Below are positions 1-11,096 of a stretch of DNA of 64,000 bases, in pieces. The stretch is from the NCBI GenBank assembly GCA_028571685.1, contig CM053140.1, positions 28,315,501-28,379,500 of the forward strand. Reading direction: 5' to 3'. Positions within the stretch are counted from its first letter, which is position 1; each line of letters begins with the position of its first letter. Below the pieces are notes generated by a model that saw nothing but the letters and a program-made list of their open reading frames with translations, was not told the origin of the DNA and searched no databases. This DNA comes from Heterohyrax brucei (Eukaryota > Chordata > Mammalia > Hyracoidea > Procaviidae). The translations under genes and the position numbers were made by a program.

Positions 1-1505
1 CTTGTTGCTTCTGGCAATATTCCCAGCCCAAGATCAGAATCCCTCTCCCTCCCGGCCTTTGCCCGAGCTGTTCCCTCCGCCCCAAAACCCCTCCCCACAG
101 CTTAATTTGCCTGGGCCTTCCTGGCTTGCCTCTGCCACCCCCTCTAGGAAGCTGTTCTCATGATCTCTGATTGGGGACTTGATCCTACCTCCCATCCACC
201 CCATCCATTTATTGTGACCTGAGCCTGTTACCTGTTTTTATTGGTAGTGCCCAGATGTGAGTGCTCCTTCAGGTCCACTTCCTCCTGTAGGTCTAGTCTC
301 TCCCAGCACTAGAGAGACTGTTCACCCAAGCTGGGAAACTGAGGTACAAACTCGGTTTCCCAAGCTTCTTCTAGCTTTGTGAAGCATCTGAACAAGCAAA
401 GAACTTGGCTTCACTCTTAGGCCTGATGCCACGGAAAGTGTGAGCTCTGTGGGGAACAAAGATAATACCGTCTGTTCTGTGCAAAAGACTGGCTTTTTTC
501 TTATTACCAAAAAAATAATTAAAAAATAAATGACTGGGAAATGTGCCAGCCAGGCTGAGGCTCCTGGAATCCCCTCAGGGTTTGCTGAGGACTGGTTGGC
601 TACAGAGCCAGAACCATGCAGTACATTCTGTGGGGGCAGCTGGGTGAGGGGCCCAGGCAGACGTTGTTCCTATGTAGGTGTGGGCAGAAAGCGACAGTGT
701 GACAGAGAAGAGGGAGCTACATGGTGTCCCTGGGCTCTCCTGGGCCTCAGGAGGTCTGTGATTTCATGTGCCTTGATCAGCCCTGACCTGAAGCTGTCTC
801 CAACAAGTCCACATGGAAGAAGTGGCTTCCTTAGTGTGGGCCTCAGTTTTCTCACCTGCAGAATGGACTGATGATTACACTGCTAGGGGAGGCACTGCAG
901 GGAAGATCAGCTTGACCAGCAGCTCCTCCCGCTTCCGTGAGCATAGATGGACTGAGGGCTTCCCTGAGTTGCTGACTCTACCTGAGCCTGAGCCCCCCTC
1001 TGCCTAAACTTTGGGTCCTCTCTTCTGAGGGACTATATCTCTGTAGGCCACCACCTCAGGGAGGCTGACTAAAAGCTTTCCTTTGGGGCTACGGAAGGGA
1101 GTGAGGGAATGAGTTTCCCGTCACCAGAAGGCTTGGCCCTGTGGAAGTTGCCATTTGTAGGGTGGCCTTTATGCGTCAGGCCCTGTCCCTCCCTAGTTAA
1201 ATCTAACCCAACCTTTAAACTGAAGTTAGATCAACTCTTCTCACTGGAGGGGTCCCCCTCCTGGCAGAAGAGGGGTTGTCAAGGAAAGTTACACTTCCCC
1301 CAAGCCATGTGTTCAACCTCATGGAGTAGGTCACAATGGCTACTTGAAATCTGTTTATGGCGTGACTAGATTAATGTTTACTTCTTACAGGGCTCTGTTC
1401 TAGCACCTAGATCAAGCCTGACCTGCAGCAGAGACTTCATAAGTATTGCAGAAGGGGATTCCCTAATCTCGGCCCTCAGTAACCTCCAGAGTCGTGTGCG
1501 TCAGG
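1..1505. other. No gene recognised
   Basis: Unique-looking sequence of moderate GC. Open frames here are short and resemble no family I know. Near 835-870 a stretch (cctcagttttctcacctgc) resembles the core of an old MIR element. No splice-bounded exon or CpG cluster stands out. Confidence 0.5.
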
Positions 1506-1700
1506 GAGTAAATTGCAGCTCTGCTTCTTACCAGCAGTGTAACCAAGAAGGAGTCACTCTCCCTTGTTGTGTGTCAGTTTCCTTATTTGTAAAATAGACA
1601 TAAGAATGATACTGTCCTTTGAGGTTTGCTCTAAAGATTCAGTGAGTTGTATGGAAGAGGGCTGACCCTAGGTGCTCAATGAATACTGATTTGAATTATT
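1506..1700 (+). repeat. MIR SINE
   Basis: The order of motifs follows the MIR consensus: a 'ctctgcttcttaccagcagtgtaa' type segment, then gtcagtttccttatttgtaa, then a tail ending in a 'gctcaatgaatactgat' type motif. The copy is diverged, as expected for an ancient mammal-wide SINE, and lacks the tRNA-like head. Confidence 0.75.
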
Positions 1701-1828
1701 ATATTTATTCTTGTCTGTCTGAGCATGTGGTTTTTGATCTGGAGCCAGGTTCTTAAAATTTTCTCTTTCAGAGGTTGAAGGGCCCCAACCATATGTGAGC
1801 TCTAAGGGACAGGAAATTGTTCCCAGCC

Positions 1829-1945
1829 AAACCGGTTGTCATGGAGTCAAATCTGGCTCACGGTGACTCCGTGTATTACAGACTAGAATTGAGCTCCGTA
1901 GAGTTTCTTCTGGGACACCGCAAGGTGGGTTACAACAACCAACAT
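1829..1945 (-). repeat. AfroSINE fragment
   Basis: The stretch from gttgtcatggagtcaaatct to gtagagtttcttctgggaca matches the reverse complement of the AfroSINE 3' half (the 'gagtcggaatcgactc' tail and the 'ggaaactctatgggg' middle). It is diverged and the tRNA-like head is missing. Confidence 0.55.
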
Positions 1946-2002
1946 TTAGGTTTATTAGACAGTGGCAGACTGTCATCTAGGGACCTAGTCTGAATCCTCT
2001 GT

Positions 2003-2316
2003 TGTTGCTGCAGTTAGATGCCATTGAGCTGGTTCTGACTCATAGCAACCCTGTGTACAACAGAAGCACTGCCCAGTCCTGTGCAATACTCACAATTGTT
2101 GCTATGTTCGAGTCACCGCAAATTGTAAATCCTCTACCCCGCCCCACTATCATTGAGTTGATTCCCGCTCATAGTGACTCCATAGAGTTTCCAAGGCTGT
2201 AAACCTCTATGGAAGTGACAGCACAGCTGTCTCCCTCAGAAAAACAAGCTGATTTCAAACTGCCAGCCTATTGGCTAGTAGTCCAGCACTTTAACTGTTG
2301 CACAGCCAGAGATCCT
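2003..2316 (-). repeat. AfroSINE, two overlapping fragments
   Basis: Two successive minus-strand copies of the AfroSINE tail are visible, one beginning near 2018 (gatgccattgagctggttct) and one near 2148 (tatcattgagttgattcccg). The second continues through the middle to the head (cactttaactgttgcacagc). The arrangement suggests one SINE inserted in or beside another. Confidence 0.75.
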
Positions 2317-2830
2317 TCCCAAATCTTCTACAGTCCTCTAAATCTTTAGCTCCTAGCCCATTGTGTGCTCTTGCAGCTCCTCCACTGCTCCTTCTCCCTA
2401 TTCCCCCCAGTAGTGGCCGTTTGAGCCAGCCTCCAGAGTTCACCTTTCTGGTAAACTCCTATTCATCCCTCAAAGCCCCACCTCCAATACCCTCTTCTCC
2501 TTCTTTTTCCCCTTCTCCCCCTAGGCCCTCTTCATCCCCTCACTCCTTATGGCACAGCCTTGACCCCAGGGGGCTGGAGGTTTCTGTACCCACCTCTACT
2601 TCTTCCAGCCCGGGGCCAGTGAATGATAGGGCCTCAGACCAGAGTGGGATTGGGGTTGAGGGTGCAAAGTCCCCTTTGGGCAAAAACCAGGCCCTGCAAC
2701 TCATTTCCCAAGTCCTAATTACCCTCTTTTGCCACATGCATTAATTATTTCTGGGTGCAAGGTGGGGGTGCGGGGCTGCCCCCCATTGGGAGGTAGATTG
2801 GCTAAATATTTTTGGCCACCTTGTCCTTGA
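2317..2830. other. No gene recognised; pyrimidine-rich
   Basis: C/T-rich stretch with an open frame of about 148 codons (2298-2744) made mostly of Ser and Pro. This is compositional: it resembles no protein and lies partly in the SINE upstream. Confidence 0.5.
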
Positions 2831-2832
2831 AG

Positions 2833-2999
2833 GGAGCCTTGATGGTGCAGTGCTTAAGAACTCAGCTGTTCATCAAGAGGTTGGCAGTTTGAATCTGCCA
2901 ACTGCTCCTTGGAAACCCTACGGTGCAGTTCTACAGTGTCCTAATAGCGTCACTAGGAGTCAGCATAGACTGGGTGGCAATGGGTTTGCTTTGGTTTTC
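2833..2999 (+). repeat. AfroSINE
   Basis: The copy starts with a diverged form of the family head (ggagccttgatggtgcagtg), passes a B-box-like segment (ttggcagtttgaatctgcc) and ends at the caatgggtttgctttggttt tail. It is nearly full length. The tRNA-like head is the RNA polymerase III promoter of this SINE class. Confidence 0.85.
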
Positions 3000-3735
3000 A
3001 TTTATCCTTGAAGGCTGTGCCCCCTGCTCATATGAAGGGCAGAAACTGTAACAGAGACATCACAGATGCTGGGGATGGGGATCTTGGGCTGGCCCCACCT
3101 GTGCTTACCTGCGCCAGCACTGGGTCAGTGCTTGTTGAGTTTGTGGAAGAGTGAGGCAGGGCAGCATCAGCTGTGAGGCCCAGTGGAAAGGGAAAACACA
3201 GGGCTGCTGGTTCAAAAATCACTGAACCAAAGGCCCAAAAGCCAGCAGCTATTTTAAAACACAAAAGAGAAGGCTGGGTATCTGGGGCTTGACATAAATG
3301 TGTGAGAAACAACTATGATAGAAATCAGCAGATGTGATGTCAGGTGATAAATACAGCCCATGTCACTGATTGTTATAGCTGGACACTGGAAGGGAAGTGG
3401 GTTTTGCTGTGTATATTTTCACCCAAAGTACAATTAAATATTCAAAACGATGATTAGGATGTCATTGTCCTCCGTGGGGGGCTTCTGGAGCTGAGCTGTT
3501 AGAGTTCAGGGGCGTAGTCACTGGCCTCGGGCCTCAGTAGGGCCACTGAAACTTCCCAGCTCCCTAGCCTCTCAGACCTGCAGTGACCACACTGAAAGCA
3601 GAGCTAAGGCTTCGAGGAAGATGCCTGGGGCGGTGGGTCCTGCGACCTCTGAGTGCAGACAGGAGTGAGCACCCCACTTGGAAAAAGCAATAATCTCAGT
3701 TTGTTTTTAGAAAAGAGCAGAAAATGGTAATCTCT
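3000..3735. other. No gene recognised
   Basis: Unique-looking sequence between a SINE and an LTR. A 94-codon minus-strand open frame (3028-3312) resembles nothing known to me. Confidence 0.5.
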
Positions 3736-4234
3736 TGTCTTAGTCACCTAGTGCTGCTATAACAGAGATAACACAAGTGGATGGCTTTAAAGAGAGAAAT
3801 TTTATTTTACCACAGTCCAGGAGGCTAAAAGTCCAAATTCAGGCTGTAGTCCCAAGGGAAGACTTTCTTTGCTGGATCTGGAGGAAGATCCTTGTTGTTA
3901 AAATCTTCCTCTGGACTAGAAGCTTCTGAGGTGCAGGGGACCTGAGTCCCTTAAAGGACGAGCACAGCTTCTTGCACAACTTATTGATGATATGTCCCCA
4001 AATCTCTCTGCTGGTTTTGTTCCCTTATATCTCAGAAGACTACCTCAAGGCACAAAAGACTCTTACACACTGAGTCCTGCCCCACCAACACAACTGCTGC
4101 CTGTCCACCCTCATTAACATCACAAAGGCAGGATCTACAACTTGGAGAAACGTCACACAATACCAGGAACCATGGCCTCGCTAAATTGCTACACTGATTT
4201 TTTGGGGGGGGGCAACACAATTCAATCCAAGATA
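3736..4234 (-). mobile_element. Solo LTR, family Y (MaLR-like), copy D
   Basis: In minus orientation the ends are tgtcttagtcacctagtgct on the left and acaattcaatccaagata on the right, matching the inverted ends of the better preserved copy at 6713-7235. Flanks are tctct (3731-3735) and cctct (4235-4239), a probable 5-bp target-site duplication with one change. No internal retroviral region is attached. A run of ten G occurs inside near 4203. Confidence 0.75.
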
Positions 4235-4334
4235 CCTCTATAGGATAACCCCTTAGTTATGAGCATCTAGGGGTGACAGAGAGCAAGAGGTGTATGAGGG
4301 TCAAAGGCTAAGCAAACAGCCAGATCACAAACAT

Positions 4335-4460
4335 AAAACACAAAAACTTGTCATTAAGTCAATTCCGACTCATGGCACCCTATAGGACAGAGTAGAAGTG
4401 CCCCATAGAGTTTCCAAGGTGTTTAACCACGATACCACCAGCACTTCCACAAACATAATA
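4335..4460 (-). repeat. AfroSINE fragment
   Basis: Reads gtcattaagtcaattccgac, then the 'ccctataggacagagtagaa' motif, then cccatagagtttccaaggtg: the reverse complement of the AfroSINE 3' half. The head is shortened (ttaaccacgataccaccagc). Confidence 0.8.
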
Positions 4461-4484
4461 GAGTTCATCATATCAAGGGAAGAA

Positions 4485-5175
4485 AAGGAATGCATGTGCA
4501 ATTTGCTTTTCACACCCCAAATTTTACAGGAGTGTGTATAGTAGCATTATTTGTAATAGCCAAAAATGCTAACAATCCAAATGTACAACAACAGATTGGT
4601 AAACAAAACATGGTATATCCGTACAATGGAAAATTATCAGCCATAGGAAGTAAGGATGTCCTGACAGATGCTACAACATGGATGAACCTTGAAAATTTCA
4701 TGCTAAAGAAAAGAAAGAAACAGCTGCTGTCAAGTCCATTTCAATTCATGGCAACCATATGCTTATCAAAATAGAACTAAGCTCTCGAAGGCTTTTGGTG
4801 GCTGTGATCTTTCATAAGTGTATCACCAGGCCTTTCTTCCGAGGTGCCTCTGGGTGGATTTGACCCACCTACCTTTTTTTGTTAGTATCTGGGGGCTTCA
4901 AGCTAGTCCCCAAAGATTGCATGTTGTTGACCAGATTTCTGTGCTGCTTGCAGACTTGGAAAATCCATAGAGAAAGAAAGTAGACCTGTGGTTGCCAGGG
5001 GCTGAAGGAGAGGAGTTTGGGGACAACGGGAAATGAACTGACATGTGATAATGTTCAGGAATGAGATGACAATGATGGTTAAACAATCTTACAAATACAC
5101 AAAAAAACAGAGTTGTACACTTAGAGGGCTGAATTTTATGATATGTGAATTATATTGTTACTGAAAATAAACCTT
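4485..5175 (+). mobile_element. Old L1 3' end (ORF2 tail and 3'UTR), plus strand
   Basis: Contains the L1 ORF2 C-terminal hallmarks in order: a 'gcattatttgtaatagccaa' segment, 'atggtatatccgtacaatgg', a 'cagccataggaag' segment and 'caacatggatgaaccttgaa'. It ends near an aaaataaac motif. The element is 5'-truncated and is interrupted by a minus-strand AfroSINE at about 4717-4870, so the L1 is older than that SINE. Confidence 0.75.
4717..4870 (-). repeat. AfroSINE inside old L1
   Basis: Starts with agctgctgtcaagtccattt and continues through 'gaactaagctctcgaag' to ggtgcctctgggtggatttg. Quite diverged. L1 sequence continues on both sides, which shows it is an insertion. Confidence 0.7.
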
Positions 5176-5309
5176 TAAATGGATCTGGACAACTTGAAAA
5201 TTAAATCAACACTGGTACATGTGTTACAGTCTGGAAAGAGTCTCAGGTTGTACTATAGTAACTGCAGAATTTACCTAGATTTTCCGGATAAGAATCACCA
5301 ACAGCACAA
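5176..5309. other. Short unassigned spacer
   Basis: Nothing recognised between the L1 tail and the LTR-X repeat. Confidence 0.4.
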
Positions 5310-6235
5310 AGCTGATTCCTATGAGGTGTCCTTCCTCTATTCTTCAAATTCTTTGCTGTTTACGACTGTAGAGGCCCCTCCTTCCTGCTACGGCATTCTC
5401 TCCTCTGCCTGGTTCAGTATTCCTTGCAATGGTCACATGGAACTCATACTCGTAGTTAAGTGGTTTATTAAGGAGGTAACATGATACAACTCAGGATCAG
5501 GCTCAAGGGGCTACAACTTGGGATCAGGTCAGTATCAGGGGGCACTTAGGCAAAGTCTGGAAGGCTTCCTGGAAGTGGAGAGCACATCCCTGCCTTCTTC
5601 AGTACAGGACACTCTCTTAGCTTCCCATGGCCCTGCAAGGAAGCAGTCCTTCTGTCTGTTACGCACACCTTCTGTCAGCTGCACAGGCCTCATCTCAGAC
5701 CTCTCGTGATAGGCTTATCTTTGATCGTACAGACCCTTTCTCAACTGTGCAGGCCTCTCTGCCTTCAGCCTCCCTGCCACTGAACTCTCCATTGCTCAGA
5801 GGCCCAGCTCATCACCAGTGTAGCAGCTTGCTCTGCTCTCAGCAGCCTTCCTAGCAGTAGGTTTCTGCTGTCACTGTCAACTCCAGTAAAGGGACTGATC
5901 CAGGTTTCTCACCCTCCCCCTTCAGCATTACAACCCTTGACCCAAGCTACAGATCTTTTAGAAGTCTGTATTTCCTCTCTCTGCTCTCCTCTCTCTTCTC
6001 ACCTCCCCCTCTGCTTGAGGAGGTTCTGGTTTTTCCTACTCAGACCACTGCCTCCTAGAGGTGGTCAGTGGTTCTTCCCCTATTTCGGGGGGTGCGGTTA
6101 GTGGGTGGGGGTTGACTACCCTCATAAATTTCAACGTATGGCCCTCCAGGCAGGGCCATGAACTGACCAATGCTGTTGGTGGCCCACAAATCACTCAGTT
6201 TTGCATAGTAAACTCACCAGTCTCTGCAAGATGCA

Positions 6236-6412
6236 TTAAAAAAAAAATCAAACCCACTGCCATTAAGTTGATTCTGACTCATAGTGACCCTATAAGACAG
6301 AGTAGAACTACCCCACACGGTTTCCAAGGAGCACCTGGCAGGTTTGAATTGCAGACTTTCTGGTTAGCAGCTCTAACCCTTAACCACTATCCCACCAGGT
6401 TTTCCCAGTGCC
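6236..6412 (-). repeat. AfroSINE inside LTR-X copy 1
   Basis: Begins with an A-run (the SINE tail on the minus strand), then gccattaagttgattctgac, 'gaccctataagacagagtag', gtttccaaggagcacctggc and the head complement taaccactatcccaccaggt. Nearly full length. Confidence 0.9.
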
Positions 6413-6712
6413 CCTGTAGGGGCTGATAAAGGCCCTCACCTTGAGACCCACCCTACGGACTTGAGCCTCTCATCTGGGACTTCTGGACCTCTCTGTGGCC
6501 TGGTACCTAACAGGCACCTATAATACATCGAATAGATCATCCTTAGAGGGCATTCCTTCCATGATTCCATAGAGGGAATACCTCATACCTCATGCCAGGG
6601 ACCTCAGGCTCCCCTCCTCTACTTTTTGCTGATTGGTCAATATTAAATATTCAGATTATCACCTAAACACACTCAATCACACAGCTGCAGCCCAGGACTA
6701 GACTAAAGGCAG

Positions 6713-7235
6713 TGTCATGGATTGAATTGTGTCCTCCAAAAATATGTGTAGCCATGTGGCTGGGCCATGATTCCCAGTATCTTGTGACTGTCCTGCATTT
6801 TGTAGTTTTCCTGTGCTGTATGTTAAAGGATTAGGGTGGGAATGCAAATCCCTTTATAGGACTACCTCCCTGTTCCACTGTAAAGGGAGTTTCCCCGGAG
6901 TATGGCTTGCCCCACCCTTAATCCTTTCATCCTGCAAGAGATAAAAGGAAAGAGAAGAAGGCAGAGAATTGGAAACCTCGTACCATCAAGAAAGCAGAAC
7001 CGGGAGAAAAGCCCGTCCTTCAGACCTGAGGTTCCTGCGCTAAGATGCTCCCTGGACAAAGACTGATGCAATACTGGACTTTCCTCCAGAGCCGACAAGG
7101 GGAAAGCCTTCCCCTGGAGCGGACAGCCTGAATTTGGACTTGTAGCCCACCGGACTGTGTAAGAATAAACCTTCCTTTGTTAAAGCCATCCACTCTGTGG
7201 TATTTCTGTTAGAGCAGAACTAGCTGACTAAAACA
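6713..7235 (+). mobile_element. Solo LTR, family Y (MaLR-like), copy A
   Basis: A complete 523-bp LTR. It starts tgtcatggattgaattgtgt, ends gctgactaaaaca, and is flanked by an exact 5-bp target duplication, ggcag (6708-6712 and 7236-7240). A TATA-like gagataaaaggaaagaga lies near 6940 and an aataaa signal near 7165. The 5-bp duplication fits ERVL/MaLR-type integration. It sits inside LTR-X copy 1 and has no internal region. Confidence 0.9.
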
Positions 7236-7420
7236 GGCAGCGAATCACAAATTGTTTACAGCTTCCCCAGGAAATGTCAGTCAACCTGGACAAAAGTGAC
7301 AAACTGTCTATGGTAGAAAACTAGGGCAGTGGTAACTCCTCAGGGCTTGGGGGCGGGTGTCTGTTAAGTTGTTTTCCAAAGAACCAAGACAAAAGGAATT
7401 CCCCACTATGAGCTCCAGGC

Positions 7421-7664
7421 ACCATGTGTCTAAATGAAGTGCAAGTTTAATTTTGATTATCTATCTGCCTCCAGAAAGTCCATTCTGCTCTCCTGTGTTA
7501 AAAGGGCAAAACCATGCCAGGTTACCGTGGGACCCGCATACTGAATGGACCGCAGTGGCTGTGACAGGGGGCTGTCTGTTGGCCTGCTTCAACCTCCAAC
7601 AACAAAATCAAGGTGCCCTGCTGTTGTGACCAGGCAAGGTCACTTACATACAGCCATTCATCCC
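7421..7664. other. Unassigned spacer between LTRs
   Basis: No repeat or gene recognised; it could be the outer part of LTR-X copy 1. Confidence 0.4.
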
Positions 7665-8155
7665 TGTTTTAGTCAGTTAGTGTTGCTCTAACAGAAATAC
7701 CACAAAGTGGATGGCTTTAACAAAGGAAAGTTTATTCTGACACAGTCCGGTAGGCCACAAGTCCAAATGCGGAATGTCCACTCCAGGGGAAGGCTTTACT
7801 CCCTACCAGCTTTGGAGGAAAGTCCTTGCATTGCATCAGTCTTTGTTCAGGGAGCATCTTGGCACAGAAAGCTCAGGTCTGAAAGACTCGTTCTATTGCC
7901 AGTGCTGCTTTCCTGATGGTGTGAAGTTCCCTAATCTGTCTGCCAGATTTCTTTCCCCTTTATAGCTCAAGAGAGGGCCTCAAGGCACAAAACAAATTTA
8001 CACATTGAATCTTGCTCTACCGACACAACTGCTGCCCATCCACCCTCATTAACATCACAGGCAGGAATTCCAGCGTGAAGGAACATCACCCAATACTAGG
8101 AATTATGGTACAAATTGTTACAGATTTTTTAGGGAACACATTCAATCTCATGAGT
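7665..8155 (-). mobile_element. Solo LTR, family Y, copy C
   Basis: Minus-strand copy of the LTR at 6713-7235: it starts tgttttagtcagttagtgtt and carries the complement of the aataaa region (aaaggaaagtttattctg). The right end is decayed (ttcaatctcatga). atccc occurs at 7660-7664 and again at 8159-8163, a possible 5-bp target duplication if the last few LTR bases have changed. Confidence 0.75.
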
Positions 8156-8159
8156 CGGA

Positions 8160-8530
8160 TCCCACTCCACGGCACTTGGCTGGCTGGCATTCAATCCCTG
8201 ACAATCCCCCTCTGCTTCAGGGGGTTCTGGTTTTTCCTATTCAGACCACTGTCTCCTGGAGGTAGACGGTGATTCTTTTCCTGCTCAGGGTCACTCGGTC
8301 CATGCCTCCTGGGGTTGGACAGTGGTTTGGGGAGAAAAGGGAAGGAGAGGGTACTGTGTTGCTGGGAGAACGGCTGGAAGGAAACTTAGGAGAGTAGTTT
8401 CAATCTTCCTATGGGCTGACGGAAGGAAAAGCAGCTGTGCAACAGGATGGCGCCGGACAGTTGCCTTAAGAGCCAGATTTCTGCCACCAGCTGCAAAACC
8501 AGTCTCCAGGACGGGTTGAGGTGATCAAGC
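8160..8530 (-). mobile_element. LTR-X fragment (copy 3)
   Basis: The block cctctgcttcagggggttct, then ggtttttcctattcagacca, matches LTR-X copy 1 at about 6009-6060. Similarity fades towards 8530. Orientation is as in copy 1. Confidence 0.5.
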
Positions 8531-9229
8531 AGAGGTTTGTTGAATATTGATATTCAAGGTACAGAGGACAGAATAATTTCCTCCAAGCTCTGTCCAATTT
8601 TTCTCCAGTCTAGAGGGTTTTTTTAAAGGGATAAGTTATGTGTTAGGACATGGACAGATAAGCATGAGGAACATTAATGGGGTTTGTGGGGTGGGGGACG
8701 CTCGAAGAAAGTTCAGGTTTCTTCAGTCTTGTCTTTCATGTAGACTAGCAGGGCAATGATGAGGTCAGTATCAGGCACCTGGTCTTGGCCAGTGATCTGG
8801 AAAATGCTTAAAACAAGTCATTTATCATAATCCTTTCCAGTTTAATTAAAATCTAACTACTAAAACAAGAGAGCGTGTTTACAGTTCATAATGGAGTCTC
8901 AGAATTCAAGCTGAAGTCCCTGACGTTAAGGGGCTCAGAACAGGCTTTCCGTCTGTTTGTCTTGCCTCAGACACAGTAGTCTCCACAGTGATCAGTCCCC
9001 GGATGCAAGGGCAGTCCACCGAGGGGTGGGAAGAAACAATTAGAACTTACATTAAAAAAAGGTTTCAATCTGAGTCCTCTCTTCATTGTATCTGTTGGTC
9101 CCAAGTCACGTGTGGTGCTCATGAGTACCCCAGAAAGAAAGGGAGCCTCACTTCTCAAAAACATTTGCAGATGACTTCTCACCAAGACTTGAGATGGCTT
9201 CCTGGGTGCTGAAAAACTCGTACAGAAAA
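8531..9229. other. No gene recognised
   Basis: Unassigned sequence. A 91-codon minus-strand frame (8967-9242) and a 74-codon plus frame overlap here; neither resembles a known protein. Confidence 0.5.
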
Positions 9230-9604
9230 ATGATGGAAACAATCTATGTGCCTATCAACAGATGAAGACTTTGTTAGGCCGGAACTAAATTGTTCCTGAA
9301 GCCCACTCTTTAGACCTAGTCTGGACTATAAGATGTAAAGTGATGCTGGTCAAGAGCATGCTTCTTGGCTGAAGTAGATACGTGAGACTAACTGGGCAGC
9401 TCCTGACTAGAGGCAAGATGAGAAGGCAGAAGGGGACGGAAGCTGGCTGAATAGACATGGGAAATACAGGATGGAGAGGAGGAGCATGTTGTCATAGTGT
9501 AGGGAGCACACCTAAGGTCACCTAACAGTGTGTGTGTAAGTTTTTGTATGACAAACTGACTTTGAGTTATAAACTTTCACTTAAAGCACAATAAAAAAAA
9601 ACAA
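9230..9604 (+). mobile_element. LINE 3' end, plus strand
   Basis: The end of this block (taagtttttgtatgacaaac, then ctttcacttaaagcacaata and an A-run at about 9591-9602) is the complement of the start of the L1 3'UTR module at 20155. That makes it a 5'-truncated L1 3' end in plus orientation. The upstream boundary is uncertain. Confidence 0.6.
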
Positions 9605-9693
9605 CCAAAAAACCCTGCTGCAGAGTTAACAGGGACCCGGTTCTGTAGATTTATGGATAACTGCTTCTAATTTAACTAAACAATTTCTACCAA

Positions 9694-10020
9694 ATGGACA
9701 AGAGGATTTACCATTCTCAGTGGAAACCACAAATGGTGGGCAATTCCAACCATCACAGATCCAGTAAAGACAAAGAAAGTGGCAGAGGTGATGCTTCTGT
9801 CCCTCCTACGAACACTTGGTCCACAGTGGATGATGTAAAAGATCAGGTACCCCAAGGAGTCTTGGTTGAGGTGCACAAGAAGCCCACCGAAGAGAAGACT
9901 TTTGAAATACAGATTTTTTCTTTCCCTGTTAATCATAAATCTCACGGCAAGAGTGTGTTTTGCCTTCGGATATTGGGTGATGAGATGAAAACATCTCTCT
10001 TAGCAGGCAGAACAGGATAA
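9694..10020 (+). other. Unidentified 108-codon open frame
   Basis: An ATG-started frame of 108 codons in a stretch outside recognised repeats. The predicted product is hydrophilic, with a Lys/Ser-rich first third and a C-terminal portion reading LRILGDEMKTSLLAGRTG. A minus-strand frame of 89 codons overlaps it. I recognise no domain. There is no CpG cluster, splice signal or upstream promoter to support it as a gene, so it may be a chance frame or part of a decayed mobile element. Confidence 0.2.
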
Positions 10021-10247
10021 CCAAGTTCTGTGTCTTTTTAAAGGTATGTTTAAGTCATGCTCTTTTCAATACAGAATTTTACAAAAAATATTCTAACTTT
10101 ATACATTTTTAGAAGCTTCTTTTAAGGATTCATACACATACATTGTTAGGGAAAACTTACTGTTGACAGACTGGCTTCTTTGGCTGGAATTAGAAAAGAA
10201 GCAGGGGAGACTGTGGAAGGTTGTGGAGGAAAAACTGTTTATGACTG

Positions 10248-10300
10248 CATGACTTGAGTTGTAATATCTTCATCAGCAAGGTATGGCAACTCAAGTCATG
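10248..10300. repeat. Perfect 14-bp inverted repeat (hairpin)
   Basis: catgacttgagttg at 10248-10261 is the exact reverse complement of caactcaagtcatg at 10287-10300, with a 25-nt loop. It lies in unique-looking DNA just upstream of an LTR-like stretch. Confidence 0.85.
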
Positions 10301-10663
10301 AAGTCTTGGCTGGAGCTTCAGTCTATGTATCAGACAAAAACAAAAGAGATGAGGTGGAAGCCCCTTGACCTCTCCACCTGACTCCTGAGGCCCAGCTGAA
10401 ATTGGCACAGAGGAGGGAATCAAGTTTACATCAGATCATGGAGGAAATTTACACAGTTAATAGCTGTAGAAAAATTTTTAGCTAGCTTCTTTAATACTAA
10501 AACCCCTTTCTCTCTTATCTGAGAAGCAGGTTGGCACCCTGGATAGCACCTCAGCTCCTCTTGGCACCTGGCAGGTTGATATAAACCACTGACTAGGATC
10601 TTGCCTCAGTGGTTGAAGCAGACCACTTTATCCCTTACGAGGTCACCGATAAGTAGTTACCAG
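10301..10663. other. No gene recognised
   Basis: Nothing assignable between the hairpin and the LTR-like stretch. Confidence 0.4.
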
Positions 10664-11080
10664 TGTCTCTTCCCGACAAACACTCAAGAAATCCAACCCA
10701 AATCCAGTTATTGAGAGCAAGGCTTTACTGGTCTATTTTGCAAAATTGGAGACCTGAGCTCACAAAGGAGGCTGGTCAGAGAGATCGCGCCAAACAGTTC
10801 CTTACAAGCCTTTTTATCTCCTAACTTGTGAGTCCCTCTCCCAGTTTCTCACTGGCTGAGTACTAGGGGGCAAACAGTCTCTCCCAGACATCACCTAAGT
10901 CTTAATACTCCATTCCCTTTTATGGCTATATCTCCTGTTTCCCAAACAGGTGTCTTCTGTGTCTGTGGTGTCCTCCCCCTACCCCACATTTTTCACTTTA
11001 GGTCAGCTAGGAACTTCTCAACTTAGCCTTTGTTCTGAAGATGGACTGTTCTGCCTTTTAATTCTCGCATTTAGAAATGC
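10664..11080 (-). mobile_element. Probable LTR, minus strand
   Basis: The text near 10712 (gagagcaaggctttactggt) is the complement of the 'agtaaagccttgctctc' end common to gammaretrovirus-like LTRs. The interior also has an LTR-like base composition. I could not find paired ends with a duplication, so the limits are approximate. Confidence 0.4.
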
Positions 11081-11096
11081 TGACACATAAATAAAT

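Larger units (their letters stand above)
5310..7420 (-). mobile_element. Long LTR-like repeat, family X, copy 1 (interrupted)
   Basis: This segment aligns by eye with 14850-16480: shared blocks include agtggtttattaagga and, near the other end, aggaaatgtcagtcaacc. The complement of ttattaagg supplies a polyadenylation-like signal, suggesting minus orientation. It is interrupted by an AfroSINE (about 6236-6412) and by a complete LTR-Y (6713-7235). Outer ends are approximate because no clear duplication was found. I do not know the family name. Confidence 0.6.
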
